A stretch of 19,634 nt of DNA from Verrucomicrobiota bacterium. Lineage in GTDB: Bacteria > Verrucomicrobiota > Verrucomicrobiia > Verrucomicrobiales > DEV007. How positions within the stretch are numbered: position 1 is the stretch's first letter; each line of letters begins with the position of its first letter. The stretch covers positions 1 to 19,634 of the forward strand of contig JAHDCN010000026.1 of NCBI GenBank assembly GCA_020629815.1, given 5' to 3'. A program made the translations under genes and the position numbers. The notes below the pieces were generated by a model. That model was given only the letters and a program-made list of their open reading frames with translations. It made no database searches and was not told the DNA's origin. Shown here piece after piece: positions 7,689-15,321 of this stretch.

Positions 7689-8120
7689 ATGGCCTCTCCT
7701 CCAAGACCGAACTACGGTATCAGCCGGATCGATCAACCAGAGAAGAAAAATCATGGCTATTACGTTCGCATTAGCCACAAAGGAAAATCGACTCAGAAGT
7801 TTTTCCCCGACAAGTCTTCCGGGGGCAAAGCAAAGGCTCTGAAAGCAGCCAGGGAGTTTCGCGACAGTGTTTTGCGGAAACTGCCGGAGCAGAAGCAGGC
7901 TTATGCAGCAAAGAAGAAACGTCGCATCAAAAAGTCCGGCGTGGTAGGGGTCACTCATGTGGTTTCCAGTTCGCCATCAGGCAAAGTGTACCACTACTGG
8001 CAAGCGGCATGGAAAGAGGGCAAGAAGCGAAAGACTGCCAAGTATTCCATCGAGCGTTATGGCGACAAGGAAGCTCTGCGCCTAGCTAAAGCCGCTTTAG
8101 CGAAACAAAAGAAGAGTTAG
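7689..8120 (+). CDS. Small basic protein with two AP2-like halves, probably DNA-binding
   Basis: A 143-residue, very Lys/Arg-rich protein without a signal peptide. It appears to contain two related units joined by a basic linker (AAKKKRRIKK). Unit 1 (about 9-65) reads YGISRI, then HGYYVRISHKGKSTQKFF, then a helix ALKAAREFRDSVL. Unit 2 (about 83-138) reads SGVVGVTHV, then YHYWQAAWKEGKKRKTAKYS, then a helix DKEALRLAKAAL. The pattern of a GV/GI strand, an aromatic strand with a basic hairpin, and an Ala-rich helix is that of the AP2 DNA-binding fold. In bacteria that fold is best known from phage and homing-endonuclease proteins. There is no nuclease or integrase domain here, so a nucleoid or regulatory DNA-binding role is inferred. 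The AP2 call rests on pattern only. Confidence 0.65.
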   Translation: MASPPRPNYGISRIDQPEKKNHGYYVRISHKGKSTQKFFPDKSSGGKAKALKAAREFRDSVLRKLPEQKQAYAAKKKRRIKKSGVVGVTHVVSSSPSGKVYHYWQAAWKEGKKRKTAKYSIERYGDKEALRLAKAALAKQKKS

Positions 8121-8162
8121 TTATGCGTTTGACTCTGATTCGCCGAACTCTACTTTCTTGGC

Positions 8163-8852
8163 GTGTCCTCAGCAGAATCATCCAACTCCGCCCCTGCAGT
8201 CGAAGCCCGAAATGTTTTCCGGACTTTCCATATTGGCGACAACAGTATTGAAGTGCTCAAAGGCGTGACGCTTGAAGTGCAGAAGGGGGAGAAGCTATTT
8301 CTTGCTGGACCTTCGGGCGCCGGGAAAACCTCTCTGCTCTACACTCTCGCAGGTTTGGAAAAGCCAAATGACGGTGAGGTCTTTATCAATGGCCGGTCCC
8401 TGTATTCTCTCGGTCGGCGGGAGCAGGCCAAAGTGCGGGGAGACTCAATGGGCTATGTCTTTCAGAGTTTCTTTCTTCTGCCTGAGCTGACTGCTTTGGA
8501 GAATGTGATGATTCCGTCGCTCATACGCGGGAAAAGCCAAAAAGAGCGAGCGAAGGAATTGCTCGAAAGGGTGGGCCTCGGTGAGAGGACAGCTCACCTC
8601 CCAACTGAATTGTCAGGAGGCGAACAGCAGCGGGTCGCCATTGCGAGAGCCCTGATCAATAACCCGGCAATCATTTTCGCCGATGAGCCAACAGGAAATC
8701 TCGATTCCAAAACCGGTGGTGGCGTTATGGAGCTGTTGATGACCTTGGTTGAAGAAGAAGAGCGGACTCTTTTGGTAGTGACTCACGATGCCGAGCTCGC
8801 TGATTCCGGTGATCGCAAGGTGACGCTCATCGACGGCAAAATCGATGAGTGA
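8163..8852 (+). CDS. lolD: ABC transporter ATP-binding protein, LolD/MacB type
   Basis: A 229-residue cytoplasmic ATPase. The motifs are in order: Walker A GPSGAGKTSLL, Q-loop YVFQSFFLLPELTALENVMIP, signature LSGGEQQRVAIARAL, Walker B AIIFADEPTGNLDS and the H-loop VVTHD. The Q-loop sequence ending in LLPELTALENV is characteristic of LolD, which powers LolCE release of lipoproteins from the inner membrane for transfer to the outer membrane; related MacB-type ATPases are hard to separate by eye. The start is GTG at 8163. An in-frame stop at 8136 with no other start codon before the Walker A region makes this choice firm, although no Shine-Dalgarno sequence is seen. No permease is adjacent, so LolC/E-like partners must lie elsewhere. 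The gene symbol is tentative. Confidence 0.85.
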   Translation: MSSAESSNSAPAVEARNVFRTFHIGDNSIEVLKGVTLEVQKGEKLFLAGPSGAGKTSLLYTLAGLEKPNDGEVFINGRSLYSLGRREQAKVRGDSMGYVFQSFFLLPELTALENVMIPSLIRGKSQKERAKELLERVGLGERTAHLPTELSGGEQQRVAIARALINNPAIIFADEPTGNLDSKTGGGVMELLMTLVEEEERTLLVVTHDAELADSGDRKVTLIDGKIDE

Positions 8853-8857
8853 GAGCT

Positions 8858-8923
8858 GACCTAACCCTGTTGGGTCAATGAGTGTACCCTGTTAGGTCGA
8901 TGACCTAACCCTGTTGAGTGTGA
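8858..8923. repeat. Three tandem 22-bp near-palindromic units
   Basis: Three units with an exact 22-bp period start at 8858, 8880 and 8902. The core is GACCTAAC-CCT-GTTRGGTC. Unit 1 has both arms (one wobble), unit 2 a degenerate left arm with an intact right arm, unit 3 an intact left arm with a degenerate right arm. GTTAGGTC (8891-8898) and GACCTAAC (8902-8909) also form a perfect 8-bp stem across units 2 and 3. A 16-bp stretch is repeated exactly at 8857-8872 and 8901-8916. The array starts 5 bases after lolD and ends 56 bases before the next sulfatase. It could be an operator array, since 22 bp is about two helical turns, or a transcript-end structure. Confidence 0.6.
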
Positions 8924-8979
8924 GTGTTTTCACTGATCTGCGGAAGTTGCGGTAGCTCCGTGTCTGTTTAGGCTGAGGG

Positions 8980-11547
8980 ATGCGTACACTTCTGTTGATT
9001 TTTCTTGGCCTCAGCTCGCTGCTTTTCGCTGAAGAGCGTCCACCGAATATCGTCTACATCATGTCGGACGAGTTGGCCTATTTTGAATTGGGCCACATGG
9101 GCAATCCTTATATCAAGACGCCCAATATGGACAAGATGGCGGAACAGGGAATCCGTTTCACCAATGCCTACGCTGCCTCTCCGGTCTGTGCGCCATTGCG
9201 CGGCCAACTGATGACGGGAAAACACTCCGGTCACGCATCGGTTCGAGCCAATGATGGGGGAACTCCACTCCGCGCCGATGAAGTCACGATTGCCTCGATG
9301 CTGAAAGATCAGAAAGGCTACGCTACCGGCGGCTATGGAAAGTGGGGTGCAGGCGGACGCGATTCCACAGGTGTTCCGGAAAAGCACGGTTTCGATGATT
9401 TTTTCGGTTACTACGATCAGGTCCACGCCCATTCGTTCTATCCGCCTTACCTCGTCAGGAACAGCGAAGAGGTGGAGCTCAAAGGTAACATCGGCGGTCG
9501 AACTGGCGAGTCGTATGCGCACTACCCGATCATGAAGGCGGGGCTGGAGTTCATTCGCAAAAACAAAGACAAACCGTTCTTTGCCTATTTTCCAATCACG
9601 CCTCCCCACGGCATGTATGACATCCCCGCAGACGATCCAGCCTGGGAGCAATACAAGGACGAGGAATGGATGAAAGACCCTTCGCTGGCGCAGGATATCA
9701 AAAACTACGCCGCGATGGTGACCATGATCGACAACGACCTGGGCGATATCGTTGCTTTGCTCGAAGAGCTGAAGCTGACTGATAACACGGTCGTTTTCTT
9801 CACCGGTGACAATGGTGGTGAAGATCGTTTTAAGAGCAAAGATCATCCGCGTGGTTTCTTTGGAGCGAATGTAAACCCGAAGACCGGAGTCGGATTTCGC
9901 GGTGGCAAGCGACTGCTCTACGAAGGTGGGTTGAAGATTCCCTTTTTGGTCAAGTGGCCCGGTAAAATCAAAGCCGGTCGCGTGAGTGATTTCATGTTTG
10001 CTCAGTACGATATCATGGACACGCTCGCCGACATTGCCGGAGCGAAGGCGCCGGACGACACCGATGGCATTTCCATCCTTCCTGAGTTGCTGGGGAAAAA
10101 ACAGGAAGGTCATGAAATGTTTTACTGGGAATACGGCAGCCAGACCGCTGTTCGCTGGGAACAGTGGAAAGCGATCCAACCCAAAAAGGACGGCCCGTGG
10201 GAATTGTACGATCTGAACAAAGATATCAGCGAAGCGAACGACGTAGCAGCCCGCTATCCCGCTCAGCTGAAGAAGATGCAGGAGTTTGCGAAGTCGCAGC
10301 ATATTCCAGCAGTGATCGGAACCTATTCTGATCCGGAAAGAAAACGCCACGAAAAAGATCGCTGGGCAAAATGGGGGACAGTCAAAGATCAACCGACCAG
10401 TTTGCCGAAGGGCACTTCCAAGCGAATCAAGCACAAGCACCGGATACCGGCCGACCAGGTGAAGCTACTTCGGTTCAGCAGTGAAAATCGCGGCAATGAC
10501 CGACTGGCTCCGTATGCGATTAATGGGATGCCGGGCAAAGTCTGGCATTCCAATTTTTCTGACAAACCGGCCAAGCATCCGCATGAGCTGGTAGTCGATC
10601 TTGGACGCGCTCGGGAGTTGACCTCGATTCACTACCTTGCCCGACAGGACAAGGGCTGGAATGGAGCTTTTGCGAAGACGAGTTTTTTCATCAGTAACAA
10701 TCCGGATCAGTTTCCGGAAAAACCTCAGCTGACTGCGACTTTTACCAAGACAAAAGAGCCGCAACCTGCGGACTTCGACCAACCGCTAAAAGGTCGCTAC
10801 GTTCTGATTCGCAATGAAAGCGAAGTGAATGGAGGCAAGTTTGGATCAGCAGCAGATATTGGATTTATCGAAGTCGGCCCGAATGAAAAACCTGAGAACC
10901 TTGCCTTCGTCGATAAGTGGCATAACGCCGCGGATAGCTGGGCTATTGCGGGAGAAGTGGTCGGCAGCAAGGAGAAGAAAGAGTGGGCAAAGGTCGAAGA
11001 TGGCAAAGGTATTTTCTACAATGGATCAAAGGAGAAAGCCGCGAATATCCGGAGTAAATTCCAACATGGTGACGTGGAGGCTCAGGTAGAGTTCATGGTT
11101 CCGAAAGGTTCGAACTCCGGGCTGTATTTCATGGAGCGCTATGAGGTGCAAATTCTCGACAGTTTCGGGAAGTCGAACGCTCAGATCAGCAAGCACGATT
11201 GCGGTGCGATCTACGAACGCTGGAATAAAGATGCTCCCAAAGGTAAGCAGGGATATGAGGGGAATCCTCCCTCCTCGAACCAGAGTAAGGCTCCGGGAAA
11301 ATGGCAATCGTTTCACATCGTCTTCCGTGCACCGCGCTTCGATGCCAATGGAAACAAAACTGAGAAGGCCCGGTTTGTTTCGGTAAAACACAATGGTGTT
11401 GAGATTCACCGCAATGTGGAAGTTACCGGACCCACTCGTGGCGGCAAAGGCCTACCCGAAGCTCCGGTGGGTTCACTGGTGATTCAAGGTGATCACGGAC
11501 CCGTGGCGTTTCGAAAAATTCACCTGAAGCCGCTTACGTTACCGTAG
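8980..11547 (+). CDS. Secreted multidomain sulfatase with F5/8-C-like and DUF1080 modules
   Basis: An 855-residue exported protein that joins three modules. Signal peptide MRTLLLIFLGLSSLLFAEE; then a sulfatase domain (about 21-470) with C-A-P-L-R at Cys70-Arg74, TGDNGGEDRF and YEGGLKIPFLVKWPG. The usual metal-binding Asp-Asp is Asp30-Glu31 (IMSDELAYFELG). From about 483 to 634 comes a discoidin/F5-8-type-C-like domain (ELVVDLGRARELTSIHYLAR, later KGRYVLIRNESEV and ADIGFIEV), usually carbohydrate-binding. From about 641 to the end is a DUF1080 (3-keto-disaccharide hydrolase / concanavalin-like) domain with GSNSGLYFMERYEVQILDS and GPVAFRKIHLKPL. The likely role is attack on sulfated glycans outside the cytoplasm. 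The signature has Leu where Ser/Thr is usual, but C-x-P-x-R is kept, so formylglycine maturation remains plausible. A GAGGG tract abuts the ATG. Confidence 0.92.
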   Translation: MRTLLLIFLGLSSLLFAEERPPNIVYIMSDELAYFELGHMGNPYIKTPNMDKMAEQGIRFTNAYAASPVCAPLRGQLMTGKHSGHASVRANDGGTPLRADEVTIASMLKDQKGYATGGYGKWGAGGRDSTGVPEKHGFDDFFGYYDQVHAHSFYPPYLVRNSEEVELKGNIGGRTGESYAHYPIMKAGLEFIRKNKDKPFFAYFPITPPHGMYDIPADDPAWEQYKDEEWMKDPSLAQDIKNYAAMVTMIDNDLGDIVALLEELKLTDNTVVFFTGDNGGEDRFKSKDHPRGFFGANVNPKTGVGFRGGKRLLYEGGLKIPFLVKWPGKIKAGRVSDFMFAQYDIMDTLADIAGAKAPDDTDGISILPELLGKKQEGHEMFYWEYGSQTAVRWEQWKAIQPKKDGPWELYDLNKDISEANDVAARYPAQLKKMQEFAKSQHIPAVIGTYSDPERKRHEKDRWAKWGTVKDQPTSLPKGTSKRIKHKHRIPADQVKLLRFSSENRGNDRLAPYAINGMPGKVWHSNFSDKPAKHPHELVVDLGRARELTSIHYLARQDKGWNGAFAKTSFFISNNPDQFPEKPQLTATFTKTKEPQPADFDQPLKGRYVLIRNESEVNGGKFGSAADIGFIEVGPNEKPENLAFVDKWHNAADSWAIAGEVVGSKEKKEWAKVEDGKGIFYNGSKEKAANIRSKFQHGDVEAQVEFMVPKGSNSGLYFMERYEVQILDSFGKSNAQISKHDCGAIYERWNKDAPKGKQGYEGNPPSSNQSKAPGKWQSFHIVFRAPRFDANGNKTEKARFVSVKHNGVEIHRNVEVTGPTRGGKGLPEAPVGSLVIQGDHGPVAFRKIHLKPLTLP

Positions 11548-11560
11548 AGGAGAGATGGGG

Positions 11561-11580
11561 AACGGGCACTCCTGCCCGTT
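11561..11580. repeat. Perfect 8-bp hairpin AACGGGCA-CTCC-TGCCCGTT
   Basis: Perfect inverted repeat with a 4-base loop, located in the convergent gap between the multidomain sulfatase and the ftsB-like gene. It is not followed by a T tract on either strand, so it is not a standard intrinsic terminator. Its compact G+C palindrome and intergenic site resemble dispersed REP-like elements, but dispersion cannot be tested from one copy. Confidence 0.55.
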
Positions 11581-11608
11581 AGAAAAACGGTTTGGAGACA
11601 AAGCGAGG

Positions 11609-11971
11609 CTAATCCCGCTCCAGCCGAATAATGACTTCGTCTTCTTTTTGAAGATTCAGCCGATCTCTGGAAACACTTTCCAGGTATTCCTGATCGTCCT
11701 TAAGCAGGCGGTGCTCCTGGCGCAGGCGGCTGACCTGCGTTTCTTTGTCCTGCTTGATGGCGTTGAGTCGATTCAACTCGGAGTCGAGTGCTTTCTGCCG
11801 GTCAATTTCCGGCCAGAAAAGTTTGGCTACCGCCAGAACAATCAAAATATAGAGAACAACCTCCATGACCCGACTCAGGACCTTCCAGACATTTCCGCGG
11901 TGACGGATCTCCCGACGAGTTTCTGTGCTCGTCGGGAGGTCGAGATTGTCCTGAAATTCGGGGTCACGCAT
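11609..11971 (-). CDS. FtsB/DivIC-family septum formation protein
   Basis: A 120-residue bitopic membrane protein on the minus strand. A basic cytoplasmic N-terminus (RREIRHRG) precedes one membrane segment (VVLYILIVLAVAKLFW) and an extracytoplasmic coiled coil (DSELNRLNAIKQDKETQVSRL, continuing with RLRQEHRLLKDDQEYLESV), ending SRDRLNLQKEDEVIIRL. The final segment is the conserved C-terminal motif of the FtsB/DivIC family, in which DxxYLExxAR-LNLxxxxEVIxRL-like sequence is typical. These proteins join FtsL and FtsQ in the divisome to activate septal peptidoglycan synthesis. The gene follows enolase closely, a recurrent order that supports the call. The ATG at 11971 is given; a TTG at 11989, two bases past the eno stop, would add six residues. 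No Shine-Dalgarno sequence decides between them. Confidence 0.85.
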   Translation of the reverse strand: MRDPEFQDNLDLPTSTETRREIRHRGNVWKVLSRVMEVVLYILIVLAVAKLFWPEIDRQKALDSELNRLNAIKQDKETQVSRLRQEHRLLKDDQEYLESVSRDRLNLQKEDEVIIRLERD

Positions 11972-11990
11972 GAGGTTTGGTTCGGGCAAA

Positions 11991-13329
<1,339 letters not shown>

Positions 13330-13414
13330 AAGAGCCTAAATACTCCCGAGATTCCTGTATATGCAGGTGAGCGATAGCCCGAAAGGGCAGATTTTCAAGC
13401 GCCAACCTTGTGAC

Positions 13415-14104
13415 CTACTGCCCGGGAAATGAGCCCTGGATCTGCGGTGGAGCGTTTTTTGACTGCTCGATGACTGCTTTTATTGGCTCTCCAAAGAATG
13501 CGAGAACGATCAATCCTACGATTACGGCGAACAAAAGCACGTAGCCGATAATCACGCCGATCATGGATTGGGAGAAGCCGGGGCCGGGTTGCACCGAACT
13601 CTGCTTTGCCCGGGATAATCCCAGGTGCCCAAAAATAATGGCGGCAGGTGCGGCGATTATTGCCAGCGTTCCGCAGCTGATTACGCCCAATATAGCGCTG
13701 ACCAGGGAAATGATTCCAAATGCAGGGGATGGGACGTAATCGTCGTCATCCCAATCCTGATCGCGACGTCGACGCCGATCGGAGGAACGGTCATCACGGT
13801 AGTCATCTTCCCTGCTTCGATCCCGGCTTCTTTGATCCCGATACCGGTCTTCAGGGATTTCAGGCCCCACATCATCTTTAGGCGGAACCGGAGGCAGAGG
13901 GGAGTATTCTTCTCTCGATGGCGCCTCCGGGGATGCAACCGGCCCAGGCTCAGGTGCAGCCTGGCCTTGATTTAACGATGAAGGGGCGACCGGAAATTGG
14001 ATTTGCGAAGTGCAAATCGGACATTCAACGCTGGTTCCGTAAAATGTCTCATCTCCGGAAACTTTTTGGCCGCATTTAGGACAGGCTACCTTGATCGTGG
14101 ACAT
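13415..14104 (-). CDS. Zinc-ribbon protein with charged linker and two membrane segments
   Basis: A 229-residue protein in three parts. The N-terminus is a zinc ribbon: VACPKCGQ with CPKC, then VECPICTSQIQFPV with CPIC, four cysteines suited to one zinc. A Pro/Glu-rich stretch leads into a low-complexity Arg/Asp segment (about residues 85-120, DRYRDQRSRDRSREDDYRDD and more). The C-terminal third has two hydrophobic segments: FGIISLVSAILGVISCGTLA continuing IIAAPAAII, and MIGVIIGYVLLFAVIVGLIV. The latter, with GHLGLSRAK between them, resembles DUF4190-type membrane domains. ATG at 14104 is preferred; the upstream in-frame codon at 14119 is TTG. Function is unknown. It lies 137 bp upstream of eno on the same strand, with no T-tract terminator between them. 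Confidence 0.75.
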   Translation of the reverse strand: MSTIKVACPKCGQKVSGDETFYGTSVECPICTSQIQFPVAPSSLNQGQAAPEPGPVASPEAPSREEYSPLPPVPPKDDVGPEIPEDRYRDQRSRDRSREDDYRDDRSSDRRRRRDQDWDDDDYVPSPAFGIISLVSAILGVISCGTLAIIAAPAAIIFGHLGLSRAKQSSVQPGPGFSQSMIGVIIGYVLLFAVIVGLIVLAFFGEPIKAVIEQSKNAPPQIQGSFPGQ

Positions 14105-14169
14105 ATTTTCGCGGTTCAATAAGGGGCAGAAGGTTACAAAACTTTCCGGGGGACCACAAAAAAACCCAC

Positions 14170-14203
14170 AAAGACCCGGCCTGCAATCGAAAACGGGCCT
14201 TTT
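14170..14203 (+). other. Terminator-like hairpin in a divergent intergenic region
   Basis: AAAG-A-CCCG (14170-14178) pairs with CGGG-C-CTTT (14194-14202) with one A-C mismatch, a 15-base loop and TTTT at the 3' side. It has the look of a weak plus-strand terminator but no gene on that strand ends here. It lies about 40 bases upstream of the lipoprotein start, so it may be a 5' leader attenuator. A run of seven A residues at 14157-14163 gives a T tract for minus-strand transcripts as well. Confidence 0.3.
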
Positions 14204-14241
14204 GTCTTGCGGTAATAATGAGGTTTGTTCACCCTTCAGGC

Positions 14242-14523
14242 ATGAGAAATCACCTGCTGACCGGCTTGCTTTTTGTTTTCAGTGTCATTTCTCTATCCAG
14301 CTGCGCCACGACTCCCGATGCTGGAGCAACCACTGCTGCTGTGCCCTACCCACTGAAAACATGCGTGGTAATGGATGGGGTGGCATTAAAGCAGGAGGGA
14401 CGTCCCATCCGGACCGTTTATCAGGGGCAGGAAATGCTGTTCTGCTGCAAGCAGTGTCTTCGCATATTTCAAAAAGATCCGGAGCAGTATATGAGCAAAT
14501 TCAGACAACAAACTGGCGGGTAA
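14242..14523 (+). CDS. Small lipoprotein with YHS-like metal-binding domain
   Basis: A 93-residue lipoprotein. From the ATG at 14242 a classic type II signal (MRNHLL, then TGLLFVFSVI) leads to the lipobox LSSC with Cys21 as the lipid-attachment site; an earlier in-frame ATG at 14218 would lengthen the signal without need. After an Ala/Thr-rich spacer the domain YPLKTCVVMDG (Cys41) and the second motif FCCKQC (Cys68, Cys69, Cys72), followed by FQKDPEQYMSKF, match the YHS pattern of an early Cys, then FC-x2-C-x3-F-x-DPxxY. YHS domains are found in heavy-metal, often copper, handling proteins, so metal binding in the periplasm is inferred. It is divergent from the zinc-ribbon gene and stands alone. 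Confidence 0.82.
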   Translation: MRNHLLTGLLFVFSVISLSSCATTPDAGATTAAVPYPLKTCVVMDGVALKQEGRPIRTVYQGQEMLFCCKQCLRIFQKDPEQYMSKFRQQTGG

Positions 14524-14528
14524 CCCAA

Positions 14529-14559
14529 TTTACCCTAACATTTTGTGAAAAAATATAAT
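14529..14559 (+). promoter_or_regulatory. Candidate promoter of the coiled-coil/GTPase operon
   Basis: A perfect -10 hexamer TATAAT (14554-14559) sits in an AT-rich gap, with TTTACC (14529-14534) as a possible -35 at a long 19-base spacing. A second possibility closer to the gene is TGTGATAAT (14591-14599), an extended -10. The gap is the most AT-rich stretch in the window and lies directly before a run of four same-strand genes, so a promoter here is likely even if the exact pair is uncertain. Confidence 0.45.
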
Positions 14560-14609
14560 TAACATAATTTAGGTTTACAAAAACCATAATTGTGATAATT
14601 TTAGGAGTT

Positions 14610-15281
14610 ATGGCAACTCCTAGCCCGAATCAACCCGAGCAACAGGACAGCATGGAAGCTGTTCGTGACCTACTTTTTGGCAAAAAGTCCAATGAGATCA
14701 GTGAACGTTTTGTGTCGCTGGAGCGCTCACTCCGTGAAGCGGTCGACCGCGTCGAAGAACGCGTGAATGGACGTTTCGACTCTCTCGATCAGTATCTCCG
14801 AGCTGAGGCTGAGTCTACTCAGGCCGAAATCCGGATGCTGGAAGAGAAAATTCGCTCCGAGGCAGCGCAACGTGAATCCGAGGATCGCAATCTTTCCGAT
14901 CTGATGGGTGCAATGAAATCATCGAATGATGACCGTATGACAAAAGCCGATCAGGCATTATCGGAAGTCCGCGACAACACCAGACAGGAAATTTTTACTC
15001 AAACGAAGCGCCTGTCCGACGAGATCAGCGATACCCGTCGGGAATTGCTCAAGCGCATTGAGAATGACATTGCTCAGTATGCCGAGACTGTTTCTGACCG
15101 TGATGAACTTGGTGGAATGCTGATCGAGATGGGACTTCGCATCAAGCCCGGTTCTGCAGACGAAGGCCAGCCAGTATTGGAGCTGGAAGCAGGGGACGTT
15201 GAAGAAGTTTCCGATCAAGCCGGTGAAGAAGATTCCGAAGGCCGCCTGGTAAAAGACGTTACGATTGAATTGAGTCGCTAA
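14610..15281 (+). CDS. Cytoplasmic coiled-coil protein, first gene of the GTPase cluster
   Basis: A 223-residue protein with no signal peptide or membrane segment. After a Pro/Gln-rich start (MATPSPNQPEQQDS) and DLLFGKKSNEI comes a long, highly charged helical region (about residues 25-165) with heptad spacing: ERFVSLERSLREAVDRVEER, VNGRFDSLDQYL, AEIRMLEEKIRSEAAQRE, then QEIFTQTKRLSDEISDTRRE and LLKRIENDIAQ. The rest is DELGGMLIEMGLRI and an acidic tail. It should form an extended coiled coil, perhaps a scaffold or tether. The start at 14610 is preceded by AGGAG only two bases away. It is 40 bp upstream of the BON/OmpA-like gene on the same strand. I do not recognise a named family; its function is inferred only from structure and position. 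Confidence 0.75.
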   Translation: MATPSPNQPEQQDSMEAVRDLLFGKKSNEISERFVSLERSLREAVDRVEERVNGRFDSLDQYLRAEAESTQAEIRMLEEKIRSEAAQRESEDRNLSDLMGAMKSSNDDRMTKADQALSEVRDNTRQEIFTQTKRLSDEISDTRRELLKRIENDIAQYAETVSDRDELGGMLIEMGLRIKPGSADEGQPVLELEAGDVEEVSDQAGEEDSEGRLVKDVTIELSR

Positions 15282-15321
15282 TCTCACCGCTTTGTTTCCC
15301 CTCCGCCATTACCCTGAAGGA

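Noticed and set aside
4799..8120. Idea that the HNH protein and the AP2-like protein form one homing or mobile element
   Set aside because: They are nearly 2.3 kb apart, separated by a DUF5069 gene and an esterase with their own signals, and no inverted ends, target duplications or integrase were seen.
8123..8252. Short plus-strand frame starting ATG just after the AP2-like gene
   Set aside because: About 40 Arg-rich codons overlapping lolD in another frame, no ribosome-binding site and no sign of coding.
8858..8923. CRISPR array
   Set aside because: The units follow one another with a 22-bp period and no unique spacers of CRISPR length, and no cas gene is nearby.
8968..10440. Long 490-codon open frame on the minus strand opposite the multidomain sulfatase
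   Set aside because: It is fully antisense to a gene with clear domains; its translation is Phe/Val/Arg-rich with no recognisable motif, as expected from the complement of a coding frame.
13377..13388. GCCC-gaaa-GGGC hairpin between the zinc-ribbon gene and eno as a terminator
   Set aside because: The stem is only 4 bp and no T tract follows on the minus strand.
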